DNA from: an uncultured Pseudomonadota bacterium
GTDB taxonomy: Bacteria; Pseudomonadota; Zetaproteobacteria; Mariprofundales; Mariprofundaceae
NCBI GenBank assembly: GCA_913055645.1
Contig: CAJXLC010000002.1
Span: forward strand, 1-64,000
Direction: 5' to 3'
Length of the DNA stretch: 64,000 bases
Of the stretch, positions 23,162 through 32,106 are shown piece by piece. Every line of letters begins with the position of its first letter. The first letter of the stretch is position 1. The notes under the pieces are model-generated. The model searched no databases, had not been told where the DNA came from, and worked only from the letters and a program-made list of their open reading frames with translations. Position numbers and translations under genes: made by a program.

Positions 23162-24131
23162 AACACGTCAGCATATCCTTAGCCGACTTAGTAACGCTTC
23201 AAAAGCAGTCTCAGGTGATGTGTTAGCCCAAGAGTTGGGCATCTCACGCGCGGCGATTTGGAAACATATCAACATGTTACGCAAACAAGGTGCCGATATT
23301 CAATCCCATGCAGGGCAAGGCTATCAACTTTGCAGTGATTTTTTTAATGCTACTACATTACAAACACAATGCCTTGAACATCATTGCATTGGCAAAGATA
23401 TTCAACATTTTGACAGCCTTGATTCCAGCAACCGTGAAGCCATGCGACAAGCTGAATCAGGCACAAAAGAAGGCACTGTTATTTTTACAGATAAACAAAG
23501 TGCAGGCAGAGGAAGGCTAGGTCGCATATGGCATACCACGGGTGATGCCCTTGCGTTCAGCATTATTCTGCGTCCCCCTTTATCACCTGAACAAGTACCC
23601 CAACTTTCCCTGCTCACTGCCGTTGCCCTACAACAGGCTTTATCCCAATACTGCAACAATATCCGCATCAAGTGGCCCAATGATTTACTTATCAATGGTG
23701 CAAAAGTATCAGGTATTTTAACCGAGATGCGTGCGGAACCAGGCTTGGTGCATGCTGTTATTGTTGGTATTGGCATCAATATCAAGGCACCAAAACAGGG
23801 TTGGCCGAATGATATTTCACAAACTGTAACGGATCTTCAAAGCCACCATGAGCTGCCTATATCACGTCTACAATGTGCGACTTCTGTACTAAAAAGCATG
23901 GATCAATGGTACAACACCTATCTCAAAGATGGCTTCGCCCCTATTCGCAATGCATGGTGGCAGGCTCATGCCGCATCAGGTCAACAGGTTCGTGTTCATG
24001 ATGGTAAATCATATATCGAAGGTATTGCGCAAGCACTCGATGACGATGGAGCATTACTACTCGCCACACAACATGGAACCGAACGCATTATCGCAGGAGA
24101 GTTGGAATTACTGGAGACGCAGACAACATGA
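23148..24131 (+). CDS. birA: Bifunctional biotin-protein ligase / biotin operon repressor
   Basis: A 327-residue protein. The N-terminal winged helix-turn-helix (about 5-65, LAQELGISRAAIWKHINMLR) marks it as a repressor-type BirA. The ligase domain has the biotin/ATP loop SAGRGRLGRIWH near residue 120, then KWPNDLLING and the small C-terminal SH3-like domain. It attaches biotin to acetyl-CoA carboxylase and should repress biotin genes when bio-AMP is bound; no bio gene is in the window. Two ATGs (23148, 23151) are possible. It overlaps coaX by 4 bases. Confidence 0.93.
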   Translation: MMKPETRQHILSRLSNASKAVSGDVLAQELGISRAAIWKHINMLRKQGADIQSHAGQGYQLCSDFFNATTLQTQCLEHHCIGKDIQHFDSLDSSNREAMRQAESGTKEGTVIFTDKQSAGRGRLGRIWHTTGDALAFSIILRPPLSPEQVPQLSLLTAVALQQALSQYCNNIRIKWPNDLLINGAKVSGILTEMRAEPGLVHAVIVGIGINIKAPKQGWPNDISQTVTDLQSHHELPISRLQCATSVLKSMDQWYNTYLKDGFAPIRNAWWQAHAASGQQVRVHDGKSYIEGIAQALDDDGALLLATQHGTERIIAGELELLETQTT

Positions 24132-24910
24132 GCAATATACTTTGCATTGATGTTGGTAACACCCAAATTGTTTTCGGTCTTTACCAAGATAACCAACTCA
24201 CCTGCCACTGGCGTTTATCCAGTAGCTCACATGCCACCAGCGATGAATTAAGCTGGCAATTAAATGGCATGTTTACCCAATTTAATCATGATCCAAAAGC
24301 TATGGATGGCATTATGATTGCCAGCGTCGTTCCTCATCTTGATGGCGTATTGCGAGAGGCGTGCGTACAAACATGTGCCTGCCCAACTGCCTTTATCTGC
24401 GACCCTGATGTAAAAACGGGCATGGCTGTGGATTATAAAAATCCACGTGAAGTGGGGGCGGATCGCATTGCCAATGCTATTGCTGCACGCGAATCTTATG
24501 GTAGCCCAGTCATTGTCTTGGATTGCGGTACTGCCACCACATTCGACTTGATTAATAAGCAAGGTCATTATGCTGGCGGTCTTATTATTCCAGGCATGGA
24601 CATTGCACTAACAGCCCTATGCCAACGTGCCGCCAAATTACCCGAAGTTTCTGTCACAGCTACAGAAACACTCATTGGTCGCGATACCATTAGCAGCATG
24701 CAAGCTGGCAGCTATTGGGCAGCAGTCGATGGTTTATCGGGTATCATCAAACGACTGCACGCACTCGATGCATACCGTGATGCGCCGATTATTGCCACAG
24801 GTGGTCTGGCAGAACGAATTTATGATGACATGCCTGACATCACCACATTAGAACCGCATTTAACACTGAATGGTCTACATATTCTTGCCCAGCGTCATTT
24901 CATATCATGA
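24128..24910 (+). CDS. coaX: Type III pantothenate kinase
   Basis: A 260-residue ASKHA-fold kinase performing the first step of coenzyme A synthesis. The DVGNTQIVFGLY N-terminus, the GADRIANAIAA stretch, DCGTATTFD and PGMDIALTAL are diagnostic of CoaX (not the CoaA type). It overlaps birA and the next gene by 4 bases on each side; birA-coaX coupling is common in proteobacteria. Confidence 0.95.
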   Translation: MSNILCIDVGNTQIVFGLYQDNQLTCHWRLSSSSHATSDELSWQLNGMFTQFNHDPKAMDGIMIASVVPHLDGVLREACVQTCACPTAFICDPDVKTGMAVDYKNPREVGADRIANAIAARESYGSPVIVLDCGTATTFDLINKQGHYAGGLIIPGMDIALTALCQRAAKLPEVSVTATETLIGRDTISSMQAGSYWAAVDGLSGIIKRLHALDAYRDAPIIATGGLAERIYDDMPDITTLEPHLTLNGLHILAQRHFIS

Positions 24911-25560
24911 AACGCCTGTTTATGTTCATCTTTATTGCTGCAGCTATCAGTTTTACATGGCTGGCATGGAATCCGCCTAACGTACAACATCATTTAACGC
25001 GAATTCATATGCAAATTCCCGATATTCAATCACTGGATGCGGGACCTTGGCGTATCATGACGCGCCGGATGATTTCCAAGCAAGCTGTTGAAGGCATGAG
25101 AACCCGATTGTTGGAAGCTGGTTTTCATCCTGAACTCATTCAAAAACGAGAGCCTGTCGAGTTACATGCTTTTGATGACCCACGCATATTCAAAACACAA
25201 TCCGAAGCAGGAAAAGTCAAAGCCAAATGGCGCGCTATGGGCGTTGAGGCTGATGTGCTGCATCATCTAACCAAAGATGATGAAAAAGTTTTTAAAGTCG
25301 GGCTGGGTCGATTTTATATGTCCGAGTATGCAGAAGCCATGCAAGAGCAGCTTAAAAGAAGTAAACAACCTTATAACTATGAACGTCGCACCGTCAGTAT
25401 TCCTAGCTATCACTTCATCTTTCCAGCTATGACCAAGGGTGAAGCAGAAATTTTATGGAAGCGTCTACAAAACATGGGTATCGCTGACCCAGTGATTATG
25501 CAACAGAGCGAATTTGAAAATCTTTATCCTAATAAATCGGCAAAGCGATCAAATAAATAA
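24907..25560 (+). CDS. Membrane-anchored SPOR-like protein
   Basis: A 217-residue protein with one N-terminal hydrophobic segment (about residues 4-22) acting as signal anchor, the rest periplasmic and basic. It has two SPOR-like repeats, one around 45-100 (GPWRIMTRRMISKQAVEGMR and an FKTQSEAGKVKAKWRAMG helix, both cut short here) and one around 115-210 (FKVGLGRFYMSEYAEAMQE). SPOR domains bind peptidoglycan at the division site; the match is by pattern and not strong. It is coupled to coaX by a 4-base overlap. Its last 37 bases overlap the 3' end of carA on the other strand. Confidence 0.6.
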   Translation: MKRLFMFIFIAAAISFTWLAWNPPNVQHHLTRIHMQIPDIQSLDAGPWRIMTRRMISKQAVEGMRTRLLEAGFHPELIQKREPVELHAFDDPRIFKTQSEAGKVKAKWRAMGVEADVLHHLTKDDEKVFKVGLGRFYMSEYAEAMQEQLKRSKQPYNYERRTVSIPSYHFIFPAMTKGEAEILWKRLQNMGIADPVIMQQSEFENLYPNKSAKRSNK

Positions 25561-26642
25561 TCTGCATCTTGTGGCCCAGGACTAGCCTCAGGATGATATT
25601 GCACAGAAAAAATCGGTTTACCTTTCACACATAAACCTTCAACCGTACCATCAAACAACGAGCGATGGGTGATCTCAACATGCTCTGGCACTGCATCATC
25701 AGCCACTGCAAAACCATGATTTTGACTGGTTATTTCAATTTTTCCTGTGGTTTCATCTTTGACAGGGTGATTGCCACCACGATGTCCGAATTTTAATTTA
25801 AACGTCTGTAGACCCAAAGCTTGTGATAATAACTGATGACCCATGCAAATGCCAAAGATAGGTGTATCACCATCCATCAATTCACGAATCGTATCTACCG
25901 CATAATCCACTGCCGCTGGATCGCCAGGACCATTGGACAAAAAGATACCATCTGGATTCATTGCCAATACTTCTTTCGCAGAAGTCTGTGCAGGAACAAT
26001 TGATACATTCAAACCACGATCTGCCAACTTCCGAAAAATATTTTTCTTACAGCCAAAATCAAAGGCAACTACATGCTTTTTCATGACTGGTTGTTGATAA
26101 GCTGCTGTATCAATATCGTAAGTTCCCTGCTGCCATGTCGATACAACATCACAACTCACTTGTCCTACCAAATCACGCCCTTCCAAACCTTTCCAAGCTT
26201 TGGCTTTTGCCACGGCTTCTTCTTCAGACATACCATCAGATGCAATCACGCCATCCTGCGCACCATAATCACGCAGGTGGCGCACCAATGCCCGTGTATC
26301 AATATCCGCAATACCCACAACAGACTTGGACTTTAACCAAGTTTCCAAGTCTTGTTCGGCACGATAATTCGAAGTTTCCCGAGCAGGCGCACGCACAATC
26401 AAACCACGCACAGCCACATCATCGGATTCCATATCCTGCGCATTCACGCCGACATTACCAATATGTGGGTATGTAAATGTCATGATTTGATCAGTATATG
26501 ATGGGTCAGTTAAAATTTCTTGATAGCCAGTGAGTGATGTATTAAAACACACCTCACCAACGGTATTGCCCATCGCTCCAAATGCCACGCCTCGAAAAAT
26601 GCGGCCATCTGCCAACGCTAGAATTGCCTGTGTTTCACTCAT
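25524..26642 (-). CDS. carA: Carbamoyl-phosphate synthase small subunit
   Basis: A 372-residue glutamine amidotransferase subunit supplying ammonia to CarB for pyrimidine and arginine synthesis. N-terminal CarA fold (LADGRIFRGVAFG, TGYQEILTDPSY), then class I amidotransferase with FLSNGPGDP, the nucleophile Cys in GICMGHQLL, and the His/Glu of HPEASPGP. ATG 26642 is chosen: CGAGG lies 9 bases upstream. carB is not next to it, unlike the usual carAB pair; the gene converges with the SPOR-like gene and overlaps it by 37 bases. Confidence 0.94.
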   Translation of the reverse strand: MSETQAILALADGRIFRGVAFGAMGNTVGEVCFNTSLTGYQEILTDPSYTDQIMTFTYPHIGNVGVNAQDMESDDVAVRGLIVRAPARETSNYRAEQDLETWLKSKSVVGIADIDTRALVRHLRDYGAQDGVIASDGMSEEEAVAKAKAWKGLEGRDLVGQVSCDVVSTWQQGTYDIDTAAYQQPVMKKHVVAFDFGCKKNIFRKLADRGLNVSIVPAQTSAKEVLAMNPDGIFLSNGPGDPAAVDYAVDTIRELMDGDTPIFGICMGHQLLSQALGLQTFKLKFGHRGGNHPVKDETTGKIEITSQNHGFAVADDAVPEHVEITHRSLFDGTVEGLCVKGKPIFSVQYHPEASPGPQDADYLFDRFADLLG

Positions 26643-26728
26643 GCGCATATACCTCGGGAAAAGACTCGGCGAAGGGTATGAAAAACACCAAGAAAAGTCG
26701 AGCAAACATTATAATCTAACCCGCAATT

Positions 26729-26750
26729 GTTCGTAAGCACAGCTACGAAC
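26729..26750. repeat. Short palindrome, possible remnant of the 85-nt repeat
   Basis: GTTCGTA (26729-26735) and TACGAAC (26744-26750) are perfectly complementary around the loop AGCACAGC. The loop and right arm recall the CACAGCTA...CG right end of the dispersed repeats, as if the middle had been lost. It lies in the carA-yeiH gap, upstream of carA. Confidence 0.4.
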
Positions 26751-26819
26751 GTATTCTTCAAAACCCGTTGTCAATAAAGCTTCTGCGCAATCATCACAAC
26801 GATTTATGAATCATGCGCG

Positions 26820-27842
26820 CTAAATCAATAAAGATACCACAATGTATCCGCCCAGTATGAGCCAAATAAATAATACCATGGCAAGAATAAAAGGCTTGAT
26901 ACCCACACCTTTGAGTTTATCAAGGCTGGTTTCCATTCCCAATGCTGTCATTGCCATGGTTAATAAAAACTGGTCAATATGCTGTAGTATCACAACCCAT
27001 GATTCAGGCAGTACATGTAAAGAATTAAATCCAACAACAACCAAAAAACCTAAGGCGAACCAAGGTATCGTTAATGTCGTCTTTGAGTCCTTCGATTCAC
27101 AACTACCATATTTTGCCCACCACCAACCCACAAACAATAGTGCAGGAACAAGCAACATCACACGGGTCATCTTTACAATCACGGCATCATTACACACAGT
27201 TTGACTTATATCACTTGCCGCACCCACAACCTGCGCCACTTCGTGGACGGTTGCGCCGATATAAATACCCCAGCCGTGCGCATCAAGGTTCAATATGCCC
27301 AATTGATAAACAAAGGGATAAATCAGCATCGCTAGCGTGCCAAATACTACAACAGTTGCGACAGCAGAGGCTGTTTGATGACCTTTGGCTTCCATCACTG
27401 GCTCAAAAGCCAAAATAGCAGCCGCACCACAAATTGCACTACCAGCCCCAGTCAACATGGTCGTCTGTTTGTCCATACCCAACACACGTACACCCACAAC
27501 ATAAGCTATGAGAAGTGTACTCGATACCACTATACTTGCAGCAGCAAAGCCAACCCATCCAATCATCGCGACTTCTTGTAATGTGATATAAAAACCATAC
27601 AAAATAACAGCTAAACGAAGAATTCTTCTCGCCGTAAAACTGATGCCTGGCAACCACGCTTCTGGCATACGATGATGCAAGGTATTGGCATAGAAAATAC
27701 CTAGCACAATACCAATAATAAGCGGGCTGATGCCCCATTGATGTACCCATTGCCACTGGCTTATTTGCGTGGCTGCTAGCGCAAACAGGGTAACAAATAA
27801 AATACCATTACTCGTATCGGCACGTTTTTCCTTACAAAACAT
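26820..27842 (-). CDS. yeiH: YeiH-family putative sulfate exporter
   Basis: About 340 residues with around ten membrane segments, matching the YeiH/conserved hypothetical 698 family. Typical parts are LIIGIVLGIFYAN, LRLAVILYGF, LTGAGSAICGAAAI, GATVHEVAQVVGAA and the closing FILAMVLFIWLILGGY. Annotated elsewhere as putative sulfate exporter, with substrates poorly proven. The ATG at 27842 is better than 27857 since GGAGAAG precedes it. It is divergent from a LysR regulator as in yeiE-yeiH pairs, which likely controls it. Confidence 0.87.
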   Translation of the reverse strand: MFCKEKRADTSNGILFVTLFALAATQISQWQWVHQWGISPLIIGIVLGIFYANTLHHRMPEAWLPGISFTARRILRLAVILYGFYITLQEVAMIGWVGFAAASIVVSSTLLIAYVVGVRVLGMDKQTTMLTGAGSAICGAAAILAFEPVMEAKGHQTASAVATVVVFGTLAMLIYPFVYQLGILNLDAHGWGIYIGATVHEVAQVVGAASDISQTVCNDAVIVKMTRVMLLVPALLFVGWWWAKYGSCESKDSKTTLTIPWFALGFLVVVGFNSLHVLPESWVVILQHIDQFLLTMAMTALGMETSLDKLKGVGIKPFILAMVLFIWLILGGYIVVSLLI

Positions 27843-27890
27843 AGATCTTCTCCACATACATATGGGGAGACAACCTATGTGCTCATATTA

Positions 27891-27926
27891 TAATGAATAA
27901 TAATGATTTATAATGATTTACATCAT
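27891..27926. promoter_or_regulatory. Shared control region of yeiH and the LysR gene with 10-bp repeats
   Basis: Three tandem decamers, TAATGAATAA, TAATGATTTA and TAATGATTTA (27891-27920), run with 10-base period, so each repeat faces the same side of the helix. The last overlaps the inverted repeat ATGAT-N4-ATCAT (27913-27926), a T-N11-A type LysR box. Autoregulation and control of yeiH are likely. Confidence 0.55.
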
Positions 27927-27947
27927 ATATGGTGATATATTTTCGGC

Positions 27948-28844
27948 ATGCGTATTCACCCCGATCATCTTGCAAGTTTTGTTGCCTTGGTTCAAACAGG
28001 TAGCGTTAGTGCTGCAGCCAAAAAGCGATTCTTAACACAACCCGCTATTTCCAACCAATTAAAACGATTACAAGAAGCCATAGGCATGGATCTCTATCGA
28101 AGACAAGGGCGCGGAGTTCAACTCACGGGTATTGGCGAAGCGTTTTATATTCATACTCTAAAAGTTCAGCAATCAATGCATGATTTAAACAGTTTTGCGG
28201 ATGAATTACATGATTTGCAAGCTGGACGCATTTACCTATCAGCAAGTCAAACCATTGCAGGCTCTCTTTTACCCGCTGCGTTGGTTTCTTTTCATCAACG
28301 ATATCCAAAGATTGAAGTATTCGTCGATAGTGTGAACAGCCAACAAGTATTCGAAAGCATGGAACACCATGATTTGGGTTTGGTGGAAAGCCCATTGCCC
28401 TCTAGTGTTCCTGAATGCTGCACTGTCAAACACCTTGGTGAAGATAAGATTGTCACTGTGATGCCTATCAATCATCCGCTTACGGCATATTCATCCATTG
28501 AATTGGCACAACTTGAAAATTATCCTTTGATTTGGCGAGAACAAGGTTCAGGTACACGCGATATCCTTGAGCGAGCATGGCGGACAACGATTGGAAAGCC
28601 TCCCCGCATTCAACTGTGTTTGGGTGGTGTCTCCGCCGTTCTTGAGTCTGTACGGCAAGGCTTGGGCATTGGTATGGTATCACAGTTTTGCTTGCCAACA
28701 GGCGAATCTATGTTGACCACGCGCCCACTTCACCCACAATTATTACGCCCTATGAGCTTATTACAGCCTAGCCATGCTTCTCCACTGGCAAAAAAACTGA
28801 TTGATTTTCTCATACCGTATTTACGTTCACGATTAAAGCAATAG
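27948..28844 (+). CDS. LysR-family transcriptional regulator (YeiE/CbbR-like)
   Basis: A 298-residue regulator with the winged helix-turn-helix at about residues 5-65 (FVALVQTGSVSAAAKK, TQPAISNQLKRL) and a periplasmic-binding-like effector domain (about 90-290). It lies back to back with yeiH, 105 bases apart, the arrangement of yeiE-yeiH, so control of yeiH is the likely task. The effector is unknown; YeiE responds to sulfite in some enterics, and a link to the sulfur genes of this window is speculative. Confidence 0.87.
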   Translation: MRIHPDHLASFVALVQTGSVSAAAKKRFLTQPAISNQLKRLQEAIGMDLYRRQGRGVQLTGIGEAFYIHTLKVQQSMHDLNSFADELHDLQAGRIYLSASQTIAGSLLPAALVSFHQRYPKIEVFVDSVNSQQVFESMEHHDLGLVESPLPSSVPECCTVKHLGEDKIVTVMPINHPLTAYSSIELAQLENYPLIWREQGSGTRDILERAWRTTIGKPPRIQLCLGGVSAVLESVRQGLGIGMVSQFCLPTGESMLTTRPLHPQLLRPMSLLQPSHASPLAKKLIDFLIPYLRSRLKQ

Positions 28845-28874
28845 TACTGTAATAATATGTATGAATCAGGTGGT

Positions 28875-29360
28875 CTAATCTCTAAAGTTGGTGAAATTTA
28901 ACGGTCTATCCACATCCATGCCACGTACCAATGCCATAGCAGCCTGTAAATCATCCCGTTTTTTACCTGTCACACGAACTTGTTCACCTTGAATCGCCGC
29001 TTGTACTTTCATTTTTTCTTGTTTGATATGCTTCACTATTTTTTTCGCAGTTTCTTTATCCACGCCTTGTTTAATCGTCACTAATTGGCGGCGTGTATCA
29101 CCACTGGCATTTTCCATATCGCCATATTCCAATGATTTCGCTTCTAATTTACGTCGTACCATCTTGGCGCGTAAAATTTCAGCCACTGTGTTTAAATTGT
29201 TTACATCATCACCCACCAGCGTGATCTTTCCGTCATCCAATTCAATACTGGCTTTGCTATGCTTAAAATCATAACGCGTGGCGATTTCTTTTTTCACCTG
29301 ATTTACCGCATTATCCATTTCCTGCATATCCATTTCACATACAATATCAAAACTTGGCAT
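28875..29360 (-). CDS. yajQ: YajQ-family nucleotide-binding protein
   Basis: A 161-residue protein of the YajQ family (two RRM-like folds), binders of cyclic di-GMP or GTP. The MPSFDIVCEMDMQEMDNAV start, RYDFKHSKA, and DDLQAAMALVRG are diagnostic. The ATG 29360 shares one base with the stop (TGATG) of the gene upstream, giving coupled translation. Longer start at 29375 is not needed. Function in cells is regulatory and incompletely known. Confidence 0.92.
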   Translation of the reverse strand: MPSFDIVCEMDMQEMDNAVNQVKKEIATRYDFKHSKASIELDDGKITLVGDDVNNLNTVAEILRAKMVRRKLEAKSLEYGDMENASGDTRRQLVTIKQGVDKETAKKIVKHIKQEKMKVQAAIQGEQVRVTGKKRDDLQAAMALVRGMDVDRPLNFTNFRD

Positions 29361-29647
29361 CAACCCATCTCCCAACCGATTCTACAATTTTTACACACAA
29401 ACCCTTCACCTGCTTCAAATGTCACATGTCGCTGACATTTTGGGCATGACAACTCTCGCAAACAGCGTTTATTTAACACCACAAACACTGCAATAGCTAG
29501 CAACACACCACCTGATATCATATACCACATCAAATCTTCTTTCCATATTGCCAAAGCAATCGTCGCAACAAGCACAACGGCATCAACCATAGCAATCGTT
29601 GAAAATGTCATCAAAAATGGATTATTGGGAAATACTCTATGCTTCAC
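29360..29647 (-). CDS. Small membrane protein with C-terminal zinc ribbon
   Basis: A 95-residue protein with two hydrophobic segments (about 14-35 and 42-60) and a cytoplasmic zinc ribbon formed by CPKC (about residue 68) and CKNC (about 85), each CxxC. I do not recognise a specific family. It is coupled to yajQ through a TGATG junction, so the two are expressed together; whether they interact is unknown. Confidence 0.7.
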   Translation of the reverse strand: MKHRVFPNNPFLMTFSTIAMVDAVVLVATIALAIWKEDLMWYMISGGVLLAIAVFVVLNKRCLRELSCPKCQRHVTFEAGEGFVCKNCRIGWEMG

Positions 29648-29843
29648 GATTACTCCTTTTTTTTCAGGAACCTATTAATAATCAGATAAATGAACAACAA
29701 TTCTTTCAAAGTTCTCCAAATAATACAGCCATTGAGGCTACCGCACGAAATGGTTAGAATTTGTCAACAGTTGTCATAATACACAAATGAATTTAGAATC
29801 CATCATTACCACACTAGGCACGGTGAAAAAGAGGCGAGTTCCC

Positions 29844-30245
29844 ATGAATAAAGTGATTAAGGTTCTAACTATTGATGATGAGGATACTGTACAAAGCATT
29901 CTTGCCGCATTCTTAAATCGTTATTTGGGTGATAAAGGTATGCAAAGCGAGCTTAAAACGCTGAGTGACCCTGTACAAGGACTCTTTGAATTAAGTACCA
30001 ACGGTGAACAATATTCACTTATCCTTCTTGATGTGCGTCTGCCTAAATTAACTGGTGATGAAATTTACAATAGCCTCATTCATGTAAACCCTAATTTATT
30101 GGATCGAGTACTATTTGTGACAGGCTACCCAGATGATTTAACAGAGCGTTTTCCAGATAAGTCACTGAATATTCTTCAAAAACCATTTCGGTATCAGAGT
30201 TTTACAGAGCAACTCTCTAAAATTCTCAATTTTGACGAAAAGTAA
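29844..30245 (+). CDS. Single-domain response regulator
   Basis: A 133-residue receiver domain with no output domain. Acidic pocket: DDE near the N-terminus, phospho-acceptor Asp in LILLDVRLP, the conserved Thr in FVTGY, and Lys in LQKPFR. It would relay or sink phosphate from a histidine kinase, none of which is nearby. The start is uncertain: Met 29844 (MNKVIKVL) gives a normal receiver length, and Met 29787 adds 19 residues with no ribosome site. Confidence 0.85.
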   Translation: MNKVIKVLTIDDEDTVQSILAAFLNRYLGDKGMQSELKTLSDPVQGLFELSTNGEQYSLILLDVRLPKLTGDEIYNSLIHVNPNLLDRVLFVTGYPDDLTERFPDKSLNILQKPFRYQSFTEQLSKILNFDEK

Positions 30246-30298
30246 GCCTACACGCTTCATCACATCAGTTTTCTCACTATAAAAGCGAATATTTAACT

Positions 30299-30853
30299 GT
30301 GCAAACATTACGCCCCTGGTCCACTAAACTACCCGAACGCAACTGGGCAATGGGTATTGCTGTGGTGTGTTTCAGTATTCTCATCGCTCTGCCTTTTTTG
30401 CCAGATGAAAAAAGTCATGTTATAGAAAAAAAACACGCCGATGCGACCTCTACAAGCCACCAAGTGGCAGTTTCAAGCATACAAAAAGATTCGTCTACAA
30501 AAAAAAGTATCTCAAAACCAGTCGCATTACATGCCAAACAGGTTATTAAAAAAAATATAACCCCTGTAAAAGCTCATCCTAAATCAATACAAAAACCTCA
30601 GAAAAATACTGTCTCTATTTCAGCACAAGCCTACTTTATTCAAGTCGGAGCATTTCAAGATAAAAAACATGCACAAAACTTGCAAAAAAGGCTCATAAAA
30701 AAGCATTGGGCATCTATCATACAAAAGAAGAAATCTTTGTATGCTGTGCAGATTGGACCTTACAAAAATAAAGAGAAAGCCAGCCGTATTAAAAAACAAC
30801 TTTCTGATAAAGAAAAAATGAGCGGGTTTGTCACCCATCATGCCTACCCATAA
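30299..30853 (+). CDS. SPOR-domain inner-membrane protein
   Basis: A 184-residue protein from a GTG start: a short cytoplasmic tail, one membrane segment (about 17-36), a Lys/Thr/Ser-rich low-complexity linker (about 40-105), and a C-terminal SPOR domain (about 108-180; AYFIQVGAFQDKKHAQNLQ, YAVQIGPYKNKEKA). SPOR domains bind denuded glycan strands at the septum, so a division or cell-wall role is likely. It overlaps folK by 14 bases. Confidence 0.85.
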   Translation: MQTLRPWSTKLPERNWAMGIAVVCFSILIALPFLPDEKSHVIEKKHADATSTSHQVAVSSIQKDSSTKKSISKPVALHAKQVIKKNITPVKAHPKSIQKPQKNTVSISAQAYFIQVGAFQDKKHAQNLQKRLIKKHWASIIQKKKSLYAVQIGPYKNKEKASRIKKQLSDKEKMSGFVTHHAYP

Positions 30854-31361
30854 AAAAACAGCCCCAAGCCACGCGTGGATTGCCTTCGGTGGTAACCAAG
30901 GTGATGTTCGCAATGCTTTCAAATCCGCTCGAAAAAACATCGCTGAACACCCTGACTGCAAGCTATTGCATTCATCATTACTCTATCAAACCCCGCCACT
31001 TGGCCCTGCTGGTCAAGCCGATTATCTCAATGCCGTAGTTGCCATTAGCACCTATCTCGAACCTTTAAATTTATTGGCTATCTTACAAGATATTGAACGC
31101 ATACATGGTCGCATTCGACATGAACATTGGGGCCCTCGCACATTGGATTTGGATATACTTGCTTATGATGACCTTCATTTACAAAGTCATACACTCACCC
31201 TTCCTCATAGCCAGTTGCATCTAAGGCAGTTTGTACTTAAACCTCTATGTGACATGAATCCCCAGTGGTTACACCCATCAATAAAGAAAAACGCCAGCGA
31301 GCTTCTGCAATCCTTACTTGATTCGGGCGAAGAACCACTAGAGAGTGGTTCACCATGGTAA
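30840..31361 (+). CDS. folK: 2-amino-4-hydroxy-6-hydroxymethyldihydropteridine pyrophosphokinase
   Basis: A 173-residue folate-pathway kinase. Motifs: AFGGNQGDVRNAF near the start, QDIERIHGRIRHEHWGPRTLDLDIL, shown in part, which includes the family signature RxxRxGPRTLDLDIL. I prefer ATG 30840; an earlier TTG (30828) would add four residues. It overlaps both neighbours, so the SPOR-folK-kinase genes are one operon. Confidence 0.93.
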   Translation: MPTHKKTAPSHAWIAFGGNQGDVRNAFKSARKNIAEHPDCKLLHSSLLYQTPPLGPAGQADYLNAVVAISTYLEPLNLLAILQDIERIHGRIRHEHWGPRTLDLDILAYDDLHLQSHTLTLPHSQLHLRQFVLKPLCDMNPQWLHPSIKKNASELLQSLLDSGEEPLESGSPW

Positions 31362-32011
31362 TTCAAAAACCCTTAGATCAATGCCATATCGCCATTGAAG
31401 GTGCCATTGGTGTTGGTAAAACAACACTTACGCATAAGCTTGCAGAGCGGTTTAATGCCAGTACCTTGCTTGAAGATGTGGATGACAACCCTTTTATTGA
31501 GTTCTTTTACCAAGATCCAAGCCGTCATGCTATGTCCGTACAATTATCCTTTTTATTTTCCCGCTTAAAACAGTGGCAAAGCTTACAACAACCCAACCTT
31601 TTCACACGTGGACTTATCAGCGACTACATTTTTGCCAAAGATCGATTATTCGCCAATATCAACCTATCAGATGAAGAACTAACTTTATATGATCAAGTTG
31701 CAAACCTTGCCTGCATTGATATTGCCAAGCCTGATTTGGTCATTTATCTACAATCCAATCCTGATGTTGTTATGCAGCGTATTCGACAACGAAATTTGCG
31801 AATTGAACATGGTTTATCAGAGGCTTATCTCCGTGAAGTGATGGCGGCTTACGACCAATTCTTTTTTCGTTATCAAGATTCGCCTTTATTGGTTGTACAA
31901 ACAGACCATCTAAACTTTTCTTCCCGTGATGAAGATGTTGATGCGCTACTTATGCGCATTCAAAATATGCGCTCCAATACAGAGTTTTGGGCTGAATGTG
32001 TTAGCTCTTAA
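31355..32011 (+). CDS. Deoxynucleoside kinase (dGK/dCK family)
   Basis: A 218-residue P-loop kinase of the deoxynucleoside kinase family. The P-loop EGAIGVGKTT is near residue 16. The SDYIFAKDRLFA segment and the lid region with RIRQRNLRIEHG follow. It would phosphorylate deoxynucleosides for salvage; the preferred base is not deducible. A folK-adjacent kinase of this type is common in proteobacteria. It overlaps folK by 7 bases. Confidence 0.87.
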   Translation: MVIQKPLDQCHIAIEGAIGVGKTTLTHKLAERFNASTLLEDVDDNPFIEFFYQDPSRHAMSVQLSFLFSRLKQWQSLQQPNLFTRGLISDYIFAKDRLFANINLSDEELTLYDQVANLACIDIAKPDLVIYLQSNPDVVMQRIRQRNLRIEHGLSEAYLREVMAAYDQFFFRYQDSPLLVVQTDHLNFSSRDEDVDALLMRIQNMRSNTEFWAECVSS

Positions 32012-32039
32012 TGTCCACCAAACACTTATATATCAGTGC

Positions 32040-32090
32040 TTGATAGAGAGTGTTTTTCTCACTTAATACATGTAAGATAGCGCTCTATCA
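32040..32090 (+). promoter_or_regulatory. Candidate promoter and operator of the hemerythrin gene
   Basis: TTGATA (32040-32045) and TAATAC (32064-32069), 18 bases apart, resemble a promoter. An 8-base inverted repeat, TGATAGAG (32041-32048) and CTCTATCA (32083-32090), brackets it. It may be a regulator site or form a 5' hairpin near the strong AGGAGG at 32095-32100. Confidence 0.4.
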
Positions 32091-32106
32091 GTCAGGAGGT
32101 TTTTTT

